Source: DATKAS01 sp963773315
Lineage (GTDB): Bacteria > Actinomycetota > Acidimicrobiia > Acidimicrobiales > DATKAS01
Assembly: GCA_963773315.1 (NCBI GenBank)
Contig: CAVZAF010000011.1
Coordinates: forward strand, 352,082 to 416,081
Direction of reading: 5' to 3'
Length of the DNA: 64,000 nucleotides
Shown: positions 1 through 7,866 of the stretch, piece after piece
How the letters are laid out: each line of letters opens with the position of its first letter
Position numbering within the stretch: the stretch's first letter is position 1
Program-made: the position numbers and the translations under genes
Notes under the pieces: model-generated
What the model saw: only the letters and a program-made list of their open reading frames with translations
Told to the model about the DNA's origin: nothing
Databases searched by the model: none

Positions 1-771
1 GAGGTGCTCACGCGCCCACGTCGGCGCGACGGCATACCCGACCCGCAGCCCGGGCACGACGAGCTTGGAGAACGTGCCGAGGGAGATCACGTTGTCGGAC
101 CACGACGCGATCGACGGCAGCTGCTCGCCAGCGAAGCGCAGCGCCCAGTACGGATCGTCCTCGACGATCACGAAGCCGTACTTTTCGGCGAGCTCGGCGA
201 GGTGCATCCGGCGTTCGAGCGAGAGCGTCGCGCCGGTTGGGTTCTGGAAGTTGACGACCGTGTAGAGCACACGCGGCCGCGCTCCGGCGACCAGCAGCGA
301 CTCGAGCGCCGCAGAGTCGATGCCGTGCTCGTCGACTGGCACGGGTAGCAACGTCGGCTCGAAGACCTGCAGCGCCTGGATCGCCCCGATGTAGCCGGGT
401 TCGTCGATCGCGACCTCGACGCCCGGGTCCACGAACACCTTCGACACGAGGTCGAGCGCCTGCTGCGACCCGTGGGTGATGAGCACCTGATCGGCGTCGA
501 CCTCGCGCCCTCGGCTCTTCGCCGCCTGCTCCGCGATCCACGCTCGCAGCTCGGGGAATCCCTCGGTCGTCGAGTACTGCAGCAACGACGTCGGGTCGTC
601 GCGCAGCAACCGCGCGGTCACCGTCCGGATCTCGTCGACTGGAAACGCATCGGATGCGGGCAGCCCACCGGCCATCGAGATGACGTCGGGTCGTTGCGTG
701 ATCGCGAGCAGCTCGCGGATCGCGTTCGAGCGCAGATTGCCCATGCGGCCCGCGAGCGGGACCGGAGTCAT
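1..771 (-). CDS. PLP-dependent aminotransferase, MocR/LysN type (partial, runs off left edge)
   Basis: About 257 codons are present; the C-terminus lies beyond the window edge. It is a fold-type I PLP aminotransferase resembling 2-aminoadipate/branched-chain aminotransferases, without the GntR DNA-binding domain of true MocR regulators. Visible motifs are SMAGGLP near residue 33, LLQYSTTEGFPELR, the NPTG loop in VVNFQNPTG, VEDDPYW and the Schiff-base lysine in GTFSKLVVPGLRVGY near residue 236. The start at 771 overlaps the stop of the upstream amidohydrolase as ATGA; an ATG at 777 is in frame too. The coupling suggests a shared amino-acid catabolic operon with the amidohydrolase. The substrate cannot be named from sequence. 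Confidence 0.88.
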   Translation of the reverse strand, partial: MTPVPLAGRMGNLRSNAIRELLAITQRPDVISMAGGLPASDAFPVDEIRTVTARLLRDDPTSLLQYSTTEGFPELRAWIAEQAAKSRGREVDADQVLITHGSQQALDLVSKVFVDPGVEVAIDEPGYIGAIQALQVFEPTLLPVPVDEHGIDSAALESLLVAGARPRVLYTVVNFQNPTGATLSLERRMHLAELAEKYGFVIVEDDPYWALRFAGEQLPSIASWSDNVISLGTFSKLVVPGLRVGYAVAPTWAREHL

Positions 772-2534
772 GTCCATGTCAGAAGGATCACACGAGATGG
801 CTGGCCGAGGTCGTCGAGTTGGACTCGACGACCCCACCAGCCCTGGCTCATCGGGTCGCGAGCCCCCCAGCTCGCCGCGCCGTCGATGTAGCCCTCGGAT
901 GCGCTCCACGTGACCTCGCCCTCCACCAGCACCGTGTCCATGCCGACCGAGTGACGGATCCAACGGACGCCCCCGCCCGGGAAGTCGTCGGACGACACCT
1001 CCGGCCCGCGGCCGAGGGTGTCGGCGTCGAACACCGCGACGTCGGCGTGGTAGCCCTCGCGGAGCAGGCCGCGCTCGGGGAGACCCCAGATCGTCGCGGG
1101 GTCGAGTGTGATCTTCTTCACTGCCTCCTCGAGCCGCAGGGCGCCGGTCTCGCGCACGTACCGTGACACGAGGAAGCCGGTGTCGCCGTACGTCGCGAAC
1201 GAGCCGACGTGCGCGCCGCCGTCGCTCGCGCCGACGTGCACGTACGGATGCGCGAGGAGACCACCGACCGCGTCGGCGTCGCTGTGGCCGATGTCGGCGC
1301 GCATGAACCACGTGCCGAGGTCTTCCTCGACGGAGAGGTCGATGAGGAGGTCGCCGGGCGTGACCCCACGCTCCCCGGCGATCTCGCCGAGCGTGCGGCC
1401 GACGAGGTCGCGGTTGCTCTCGAGGGCGACCTGGCGGACGACGAAGCCGCTCGGGTCGAGGCCGGCGTTCGGGACGCTCGCGAGCATGTTGATCGTGCCG
1501 GCGAGCGCGGCGCGCTTGTCGGGGTCGGCGAACGCGGCGAGCTTCTCTTCCTTCGTCGGCAGCGAGAGCACCGGCCACCAGCCCGGCAGCGCGAGGAACA
1601 TGATGCTGCGCTGGTCGAGCGTCCAGCTGATGTCGATCGGACGGGTCTGCACCTGCGGCCACACGCGCGCGCCCGCAGCCCACTCACGCTCGACGGCTGC
1701 CATCACCTTGTCGCACGCGTCGGGCACAGCCTTGCTGTGGAAGATCGGCGAGAGCGTCGTCGGGATGCCGTGCTCGCGGGAGAGCTTCCCGAGCATCTCG
1801 ACCCGCGACACTGTGAGCCCCGCATCGAAGAACTCATGGACGATCTGGAGCATGCGGCCACGCTCGCCGAGCACCGCGCACAGCGCTTCGAGCTCGGAGT
1901 GCTCGGCCCAACGGCACGGCACCGGGTTGAAGTCCTCCTCGATGTCGACGTAGCTCGTCGACATGCCGACCGCCCCCGCGTCGAGGCACTCGCGCAGCAG
2001 GTCGCACATCGCCGCGACCTCCTCCGCAGTCGCCGGCCGGCGTACGTCCTGCCCGAGCACCGCCAGGCGCAGCACCGAGTGACCGACGAGCGGGGCGAAG
2101 TTGAGCGCGAGGTTGCCCGTGAGCGAGTCGACCATCCCCCCGAACGACTCACCCCAGCGCCAGTCGACGCCCTGAGCGAACGCGGCCTCGGGCATCTCCT
2201 CGATGAGGCGGAACATCCGCGAGAAGCGATCGCGCAATGGAGCGGGTACGGGAGCGAGGCTCAGCGAGCAGTTGCCGGTCACGACCGTCGTGATGCCGTG
2301 CTCGATCGCGGGATACGCGTACGGGTCGAAGCAGAGCTGCGCGTCGTAGTGCGTGTGCGGATCGATGAAGCCCGGCGTCACGACCTTGCCGGTCGCGTCG
2401 ATGACCCTTGCCGCGTCGGCGAGCGTGCGGCCGACCGACACGATGCGGCCGCCCTTGATGCCGACGTCGCCGAGGTAGGCCGGCAACCCGGAGCCGTCGA
2501 CCACCTTGCCGCCGCGGATGACTACGTCGAGCAT
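768..2534 (-). CDS. N-acyl-D-amino-acid deacylase-type amidohydrolase
   Basis: 588 residues, the usual length for the D-aminoacylase branch of the amidohydrolase superfamily (amidohydrolase 3). The N-terminus MLDVVIRGGKVVDGSG and the metal-binding strand GFIDPHTHYDAQ near residues 56-67 are typical. VTGNCSLSLAP and the distal HVGASDGGAH (catalytic Asp region) follow. It probably hydrolyses an amide or cyclic amide using one or two bound metals in the cytoplasm. Its stop overlaps the start of the aminotransferase, consistent with deacylation feeding transamination. The exact substrate is not readable; many actinobacterial paralogues are annotated only as amidohydrolase. Confidence 0.85.
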   Translation of the reverse strand: MLDVVIRGGKVVDGSGLPAYLGDVGIKGGRIVSVGRTLADAARVIDATGKVVTPGFIDPHTHYDAQLCFDPYAYPAIEHGITTVVTGNCSLSLAPVPAPLRDRFSRMFRLIEEMPEAAFAQGVDWRWGESFGGMVDSLTGNLALNFAPLVGHSVLRLAVLGQDVRRPATAEEVAAMCDLLRECLDAGAVGMSTSYVDIEEDFNPVPCRWAEHSELEALCAVLGERGRMLQIVHEFFDAGLTVSRVEMLGKLSREHGIPTTLSPIFHSKAVPDACDKVMAAVEREWAAGARVWPQVQTRPIDISWTLDQRSIMFLALPGWWPVLSLPTKEEKLAAFADPDKRAALAGTINMLASVPNAGLDPSGFVVRQVALESNRDLVGRTLGEIAGERGVTPGDLLIDLSVEEDLGTWFMRADIGHSDADAVGGLLAHPYVHVGASDGGAHVGSFATYGDTGFLVSRYVRETGALRLEEAVKKITLDPATIWGLPERGLLREGYHADVAVFDADTLGRGPEVSSDDFPGGGVRWIRHSVGMDTVLVEGEVTWSASEGYIDGAASWGARDPMSQGWWGRRVQLDDLGQPSRVILLTWT

Positions 2535-2552
2535 CAGAGCTCCCTGTTCTCT

Positions 2553-2786
2553 CTAGGTGATGGTCTGATCGGGACCGAACAGCACGGTCCACGGTTGGCC
2601 TTCGAGATCTTCGAGACGATCGAGGCCCGCAGCGTCGAGCGCGCGTGCCATCGCCTCCTCGGTGACGCTGAGGTGCGTGCGGGCGCCGTTCGGGTACGCC
2701 AGCTCGAGCACGAGCTCAGCCCGTCCGTCGTGGCCCGCGGCGACCGAGGTCGCGGCGATGACCGGCGCGTCGGCTCGAGTCGTCAC
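2553..2786 (-). CDS. small protein of unknown function (77 aa)
   Basis: Starts with GTG inside a GTGA overlap with the stop of the preceding 72-residue gene, and ends 18 bases before the D-aminoacylase-type gene, so all are probably co-transcribed. The product is acidic and compact (AELVLELAYPNGARTHLSVTEE), with no membrane segment or signal peptide. I do not recognise the family. Conserved packing between two amidohydrolases suggests a subunit or accessory role, but that is inference only. Confidence 0.6.
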   Translation of the reverse strand: MTTRADAPVIAATSVAAGHDGRAELVLELAYPNGARTHLSVTEEAMARALDAAGLDRLEDLEGQPWTVLFGPDQTIT

Positions 2787-3001
2787 GGGAGCGGGGCCTC
2801 GACGTACACAACGTCGGTGGGGAGCAGCTCGCCCGGCGCGCCGATCGGGAACGGGCGCATCGCGAGATGGAGGTTCCACGACAGCAGCAGCTGCGCGCCG
2901 TCGTCGACCTCGGGCAGCACGCGCTTGGCGACCATGCCGATCGTCTCGCCCGGATCGGGGAAGACGTATCGCCGACTGTCAGGCCGCCGACTGTCAGGCA
3001 T
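2783..3001 (-). CDS. small protein of unknown function (72 aa)
   Basis: Reads MPDSRRPDSRRYVFPDPG and then a normal globular sequence ending YVEAPLP. The start overlaps the last codons of the amidohydrolase upstream by 8 bases, and the end overlaps the next small gene (GTGA). The first 11 residues come from a 15-bp tandem duplication (PDSRR twice), so the true start may lie just after it. No family recognised. Translational overlap on both sides makes a real, co-expressed gene likely. Confidence 0.6.
   Translation of the reverse strand: MPDSRRPDSRRYVFPDPGETIGMVAKRVLPEVDDGAQLLLSWNLHLAMRPFPIGAPGELLPTDVVYVEAPLP
2971..2998. repeat. 15-bp tandem duplication at a gene start
   Basis: The 13-mer gccgactgtcagg occurs at 2971-2983 and again at 2986-2998, giving a direct repeat with a 15-base period. 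It spans the stop codon of the amidohydrolase and the first codons of the 72-residue gene and keeps the frame. It may be a recent slippage event. Confidence 0.85.
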
Positions 3002-4187
3002 CGATCTTGAACAGCTGCCTGCAGTTGTCGCCGAGGAACTTGCGCCGGCTCTCGTCCGGGAACATCGACGCGAGCACGTCGAGGTCTTCGATGTACTCGG
3101 GCGTGTGGTCGGCGTGCGGGAAGTCGCTCGCCCACATGAACCGGTCGTCGCCGAACCGCTCGGCGAGCCACGGGATCGACCGCTCGTCGGGATCGCAGCT
3201 GATGTAGCAGCGCTCCGTGAAGTAGTAGGAGGGCGGGTTCTCGAGCGGCACGCGCTGACCGATCGCGGTGTGGCCGAACACGCCGTCCATGCGATCGAGC
3301 CAGTAGCCGAGCCAGCCGCCGCCCGACTCGAGCACGAGGATCTTCAGGCGCGGGAACTTGTCGAAGACGCCGTAGTCGAAGAGCGTCGTGAACTGATGCC
3401 GCACCCCGTCGGACGCCTGCACCGACGCGGTGAGGCGCAGCTCGCGCACGTTCTCCCACGCGCCCATGCGGTTGCCCTTCGTCCACTGCGGCTCGAACGT
3501 CGGGTGGATCGCGAACGGCACGTCGTGGTCTTGCGCCGCTGCGAACACGACGTCGTTGTCCGGATGCCCGAGCGGCTTCGCCGAGTGCGTGAACGGCGCG
3601 ACATAGACGCCTCGCGCGCCGTCGCCGACGGCACGGGCGAGCTCTTCTGCCGCACGCGCAGGATCACCGAGCGAGAGATGCGCGGCAGGCACGAGCCGGC
3701 CGCCGCTGTCGGAGCACCAGTCGCAGATCCACCGGTTGTACGCGCGGGTGTAGGCCTGCGAGAGCTCGGCGTCGTCGAGCTCGGCCTCCCACAGCAGACC
3801 GGTGGTCGTGTAGATGACCGCGGCGTCGATGTGCTCGGCGTCGAGCAGCTCGAGCCGCTCCTTCACGTCGGTCGAGCCGTACGCCGCATGGTTGTCGTAG
3901 GTGACCTCGGGATCGCGGGCCATCTGGGCGAGGTCCATGCGGCCCATCGCGGCGAGCGTCGACGGCATCCCTCGGCGCGCCATCATCGAGCGCTTGCCGT
4001 CGATCTCGAGCTCGTCGAGGCCGCGGTCGTCCTTCGCGATGCGCAGGGCGCGGTCGCGGTACTTCGGCTCGAGGTAGCGCTCCCACAGGTCGGATGGCTC
4101 GAGGATGTGTCCGTCGGCATCGACGGCGCCGTCGTAGGACAGCCGATGGGTGTCGTGCAGCGCCTCGTGCATCAGGACCAGCCTCAC
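2994..4187 (-). CDS. TIM-barrel amidohydrolase family 2 (ACMSD-like)
   Basis: 397 residues. Shows the amidohydrolase-2 pattern: an N-terminal metal motif VDADGHILEP near residue 25, and a C-terminal DRFMWASDFPHAD carrying the catalytic/metal Asp region. Members include ACMSD and gamma-resorcylate decarboxylases; many actinobacterial paralogues are uncharacterised metal-dependent hydrolases or decarboxylases. First gene of the leftward operon; the intergenic region to the divergent TetR gene carries a 14-bp palindrome. Start codon is ATG at 4187; ATG at 4172 is an alternative. Function beyond the superfamily is not assignable. Confidence 0.85.
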   Translation of the reverse strand: MRLVLMHEALHDTHRLSYDGAVDADGHILEPSDLWERYLEPKYRDRALRIAKDDRGLDELEIDGKRSMMARRGMPSTLAAMGRMDLAQMARDPEVTYDNHAAYGSTDVKERLELLDAEHIDAAVIYTTTGLLWEAELDDAELSQAYTRAYNRWICDWCSDSGGRLVPAAHLSLGDPARAAEELARAVGDGARGVYVAPFTHSAKPLGHPDNDVVFAAAQDHDVPFAIHPTFEPQWTKGNRMGAWENVRELRLTASVQASDGVRHQFTTLFDYGVFDKFPRLKILVLESGGGWLGYWLDRMDGVFGHTAIGQRVPLENPPSYYFTERCYISCDPDERSIPWLAERFGDDRFMWASDFPHADHTPEYIEDLDVLASMFPDESRRKFLGDNCRQLFKIDA

Positions 4188-4260
4188 AGCGACCCGACAC
4201 CACTGTCAACTTGCCTGGCGCGACGGGTGCTGCGCCTTGGCACCGGGCCTCTGCTCGCTT

Positions 4261-4274
4261 CGACACGCGTGTCG
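4261..4274. promoter_or_regulatory. candidate TetR operator
   Basis: CGACACGCGTGTCG is a perfect 14-bp palindrome between the divergent amidohydrolase and tetR genes, 24 bases before the tetR ATG. Placement fits a repressor site controlling both directions. In DNA this GC-rich, short palindromes arise often, so support is moderate. Confidence 0.45.
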
Positions 4275-4298
4275 GGTTCTGCGAAACTCCGGCCCGGA

Positions 4299-4916
4299 AT
4301 GGCCACGGAGCGAGCGACAGCCAGGACCGCGCGGGGCGAGGAGACCCGCCGCGCTCTGCTCGACGCCGCCGAACGCCTCTTCGCCGAGCACGGCTACCAC
4401 GCGACGAGCGTCCCCGACATCGTCAAGGCGGCCGGCGTCGGACACGGCACGTTCTACGAGTACTTCGGCAGCCGCCACCAGATCCTGCTCGCGCTCACGC
4501 AGCAGGCCCTCGCGTCGCAGCAGCGCCGGCCGAAGCTCGCGAGCCAGACGCTCGCCGAGCGGATCCGGTCCGAGATCTTCTGGTACCTGTCCGACCACGT
4601 CGAGCACCTCACGCTCTCGAAGGTCTGGCACGAGGCATCGAGCTTCGACGACGAGATCGCGATGGCCCGGCGCGTCGAACGAGCCCGCCGCGTCGCTCGG
4701 GTGAAGCGCGGCATCGAGGAGGCCGGCCCGCGTCCGGGCATCGACCCCGACGTCGCCGCGACTGCCCTCAACGCGATGCTCGAGGAGTTCGCGCACCGGT
4801 GGTTCGTCGAGGGCCTCGGCCCGGGCACCAGCGCGGCCGACGTGGTCGCCGCGTCAGAGACGTTGACGACGATCTGGCTCGCTGCGATCGGCTTGTCTGA
4901 CAAGGGGGATGCATGA
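4299..4916 (+). CDS. TetR-family transcriptional regulator
   Basis: 205 residues. The N-terminal helix-turn-helix is visible in ETRRALLDAAERLFAEHGY followed by VGHGTFYEYFGSRHQ (residues about 14-65), the signature of TetR repressors; the C-terminal ligand/dimer domain is unspecific. Its TGA overlaps the start of the acyl-CoA ligase gene (ATGA), so it is the first gene of the catabolic operon and probably represses it together with the divergent amidohydrolase operon. The ligand is likely an acyl-CoA or pathway intermediate (inference from context). Confidence 0.9.
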   Translation: MATERATARTARGEETRRALLDAAERLFAEHGYHATSVPDIVKAAGVGHGTFYEYFGSRHQILLALTQQALASQQRRPKLASQTLAERIRSEIFWYLSDHVEHLTLSKVWHEASSFDDEIAMARRVERARRVARVKRGIEEAGPRPGIDPDVAATALNAMLEEFAHRWFVEGLGPGTSAADVVAASETLTTIWLAAIGLSDKGDA

Positions 4917-6553
4917 GCGATCTCTTCGAGATCGTCGAGGAGGACGTACGCGGCACGCCGACGCGAGTGTTCAAGGGCGCTCCTCCGTCATTGCGTGCGG
5001 TCTGGCTCGCGAGCGCGGTGCATGGCGACAAGACCTTCCTCGTCTACCAAGACGAGCGCTACTCGTTCGGCGAGTCGCACCGCATCGTCAACGCGCTCGC
5101 CCAGCGCCTCGGCACCTACGGCGTGCAGCCCGGCGACCGCGTCGCGATCGCGATGCGGAACTACCCCGAGTGGGCGTTCGCGTTCTGGGCCGCGATCGCC
5201 GTCGGCGCTGTCGTGGTCCCTCTCAACGCCTGGTGGACCGGGCCCGAGCTCGCCTACGGGCTGAGCGACTCGGGCAGCGTCGTGCTCTTCGCCGACGAGG
5301 AGCGCGCGGAGCGGGTCGCGCCGCTGCTCGGGCAGACGACGGTGCGCCAGGTCGTGCTCGCCCGCACCGAGCGCTACATGCCCAACGCCGAGACGTTCGC
5401 CGACGCGCTCGGCGAGCTCGACGTGGCGGCCTTGCCCGACATCGCCGTCGAGCCCGACGACGACGCGACGATCATGTACACGTCGGGCACGACGGGAAAG
5501 CCCAAGGGCGCGGTCGCGACGCACCGCAACTTCATGGCGTTCCTCATGAACCTCATGTACCGGCAGACGATGGCGGCGATCGCCAACCCTCCGAGCGCCG
5601 ACGCGCCTCCTCCCCTGCCGCCATCGACCCTCCTGACGTTCCCGTTGTTCCACGTCGGAGGGCTGCAATCTGCGCTGATGGTCTACGCCGCGATCGGCGG
5701 CAAGATCGTGCTGATGTACAAGTGGGACGCGGTTGAGGCGGTCGACCTCATCGAGCGGGAAGACATCACGGCCGTCGCCGGCGTGCCGACCACGATGTTC
5801 CAGCTGCTCGAGGTCGCCCACGCACAGGGGCGCGAGCTGCCGTCGCTCGCGAGCGTGTCGTCAGGCGCGACCTTGGTGCCGCCCGAGCTCGTTCGGCGCA
5901 TCGACACGCAGCTGGCGTCGCGAGCCGCGCCGACCAATGGCTACGGGCTCACCGAGACCTCGGGCGCCGCCATCGCGAACGCAGGCAAGGCCTATGTCGA
6001 CCGGCCCGACAGCGTCGGCACCGTGATCTCTCCTGTGATCGAGGTGAAGATCGTGGGGGCCGATGGCACCGACCTCGCAACCGGAGAGGTCGGCGAGATC
6101 TGGCTGAAGGGCCCGACGGTCGTGCGGGGCTACTTCAACAACCCCGAGGCGACGGCCGCGGCCTTCAAGGACGGATGGTTCGCGACCGGCGACCTCGGCC
6201 GCCTCGACGACGAGGGCTACCTCTACGTCGTCGACCGCCTGAAGGACGTGATCATCCGGGGCGGCGAGAACATCTACGCGGCCGAGATCGAAGCCGCTCT
6301 GTACGAGCACCCCGACATCAGCGAGGCCGCGATCATCGGCATCCCCGACGAGCGCTACGGCGAAGAGGTCGGCGCAGTCGTGCGCGTGCGCTACGGCGCG
6401 TCGTTGACCGAGGACGATGTGCGTGCGCACGTCGCGGTGCGCCTCGCGAGCTTCAAGGTGCCGTCAAGGGTCTGGATCACCGACAACGAGCTGCCGCGCA
6501 ACGCGGCGGGCAAGGTGCTGAAGCGCGAGCTGCGCGACACCCTCGCCGTCTGA
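4913..6553 (+). CDS. AMP-dependent acyl-CoA synthetase (acid-CoA ligase)
   Basis: 546 residues, full-length ANL-superfamily enzyme. The P-loop-like motif IMYTSGTTGKPKGA lies near residues 186-199, YGLTETSG (A5) in the middle, and GWFATGDLG plus the hinge region DRLKDVIIRGG and the C-terminal lysine in NAAGKVLKREL complete the core motifs. It would activate a carboxylic acid through an acyl-AMP to the CoA thioester in the cytoplasm. Chain length is not readable. Translationally coupled to TetR and followed by acyl-CoA dehydrogenase and an FAD monooxygenase. Confidence 0.92.
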   Translation: MSDLFEIVEEDVRGTPTRVFKGAPPSLRAVWLASAVHGDKTFLVYQDERYSFGESHRIVNALAQRLGTYGVQPGDRVAIAMRNYPEWAFAFWAAIAVGAVVVPLNAWWTGPELAYGLSDSGSVVLFADEERAERVAPLLGQTTVRQVVLARTERYMPNAETFADALGELDVAALPDIAVEPDDDATIMYTSGTTGKPKGAVATHRNFMAFLMNLMYRQTMAAIANPPSADAPPPLPPSTLLTFPLFHVGGLQSALMVYAAIGGKIVLMYKWDAVEAVDLIEREDITAVAGVPTTMFQLLEVAHAQGRELPSLASVSSGATLVPPELVRRIDTQLASRAAPTNGYGLTETSGAAIANAGKAYVDRPDSVGTVISPVIEVKIVGADGTDLATGEVGEIWLKGPTVVRGYFNNPEATAAAFKDGWFATGDLGRLDDEGYLYVVDRLKDVIIRGGENIYAAEIEAALYEHPDISEAAIIGIPDERYGEEVGAVVRVRYGASLTEDDVRAHVAVRLASFKVPSRVWITDNELPRNAAGKVLKRELRDTLAV

Positions 6554-6570
6554 CTGAAAGGGCAAATGCC

Positions 6571-7866
6571 ATGGACTTCGACATCCCGCAGGACCTCGCC
6601 GACTACCTCGTCGAGCTCGACGAGTTCATCGAGCGCGAGATCAAGCCGCTCGAAGCGGAGAACGACAACATCCGGTTCTTCGACCATCGCCGGGAGGATG
6701 CACGCACCGACTGGGAGCGAGGCGGCCTGCCAAACCACGAGTGGGAGCTGCTGCTGCGCGAGGCCAGGCGCCGGGCCGACGCCGCCGGCCACTACCGCTA
6801 TCCCTTCCCCAAGGAGTACGGCGGCAAGGAGGGCACGAACCTCGGCATGGCCGTGATCCGTGAGCACCTGGCCCGCAAGGGCCTCGGTCTGCACTGCGAC
6901 CTGCAGAACGAGCATGCGATCGTCGGCAACAACGTGGGCCTGCTCCTCATGATCATGTACGGCACCGAAGGGCAGAAGGCCGAGTGGATCGACGACCTCG
7001 CGGAGGGTCGCAGGGGCTTCGCGTTCGGCATCACCGAGCCCGAGCACGGCTCGGACGCGACGTGGATGGACACGCACGCCGAGCGCGACGGCGACGAGTG
7101 GGTGATCAACGGGGAGAAGACCTGGAACACGGGCATCCACGCCGCGCAGTACGACCTGATCTTCGCCCGCACGAGCGGCAAGGCGGGAGACGGCATGGGC
7201 ATCACCGCGTTCCTCGTGCCGACGAACAGCCCTGGCTTCGAGGTGCTCGAGTTCCTCTGGACGTTCAACATGCCGACCGACCACGCGCACATCCGGCTGA
7301 CGAACGTGCGCGTGCCCGACAGCTCCATCTTCGGAGGTGAGGGTCGCGGCCTGCAGGTCGTCCAGCACTTCTTCAACGAGAACCGCATCCGCCAAGCAGC
7401 TTCGAGCCTCGGCGCGGCCGAGTTCTGCATCGACGAGGCCGTGAAGTACGCGAACCAGCGGGCGCCGTTCGGCAAGAAGCTCTCGACCAACCAGGCGATC
7501 CAGTTCCCGCTCGTCGAGCTGTCGACGCAGTGCGAGATGCTGCGCGTGCTGATCCAGAAGACCGCGTGGTCGATGGACAAGTACGGCGCGTTCTCGCAGT
7601 CAGACAAGGTCTCGATGTGCAACTACTGGGCCAACCGGCTGTGCTGCGAGGCAGCCGATCGTGCGATGCAGGTGCACGGGGGCATGGGGTACTCGCGCCA
7701 CAAGCCGTTCGAGCACATCTACCGCCACCATCGCCGCTACCGCATCACCGAAGGCAGCGAAGAGATCCAGATGCGACGCGTTGCCGGCTACCTGTTCGGC
7801 TTCATGAGCCAGCAGGCGCCGAAGGGCGTGGACGAGAGCAGCGCGGCGGCCGCCGCAGCGCGATGA
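6571..7866 (+). CDS. acyl-CoA dehydrogenase
   Basis: 431 residues. Three-domain acyl-CoA dehydrogenase: FGITEPEHGSD (FAD/substrate loop), WVINGEKTWNTG, and the C-terminal MQVHGGMGYSRHKPFEHIYR with YRITEGSEEIQ are all family signatures. The N-terminus is longer than that of short-chain enzymes, resembling the FadE-like proteins that act on bulky substrates. It would introduce an alpha,beta double bond and pass electrons to ETF. Start chosen at ATG 6571, preceded by a purine-rich GAAAGGG. Ends with an ATGA overlap into the monooxygenase. Confidence 0.92.
   Translation: MDFDIPQDLADYLVELDEFIEREIKPLEAENDNIRFFDHRREDARTDWERGGLPNHEWELLLREARRRADAAGHYRYPFPKEYGGKEGTNLGMAVIREHLARKGLGLHCDLQNEHAIVGNNVGLLLMIMYGTEGQKAEWIDDLAEGRRGFAFGITEPEHGSDATWMDTHAERDGDEWVINGEKTWNTGIHAAQYDLIFARTSGKAGDGMGITAFLVPTNSPGFEVLEFLWTFNMPTDHAHIRLTNVRVPDSSIFGGEGRGLQVVQHFFNENRIRQAASSLGAAEFCIDEAVKYANQRAPFGKKLSTNQAIQFPLVELSTQCEMLRVLIQKTAWSMDKYGAFSQSDKVSMCNYWANRLCCEAADRAMQVHGGMGYSRHKPFEHIYRHHRRYRITEGSEEIQMRRVAGYLFGFMSQQAPKGVDESSAAAAAAR

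Noticed and set aside
1209..4298. Very long open frame on the plus strand opposite the amidohydrolases
   Set aside because: Arg/Ala/His-rich, no motifs, and lies antisense to well-conserved genes; a product of high GC in the third codon position. Only its end, from 4299, is the real tetR.
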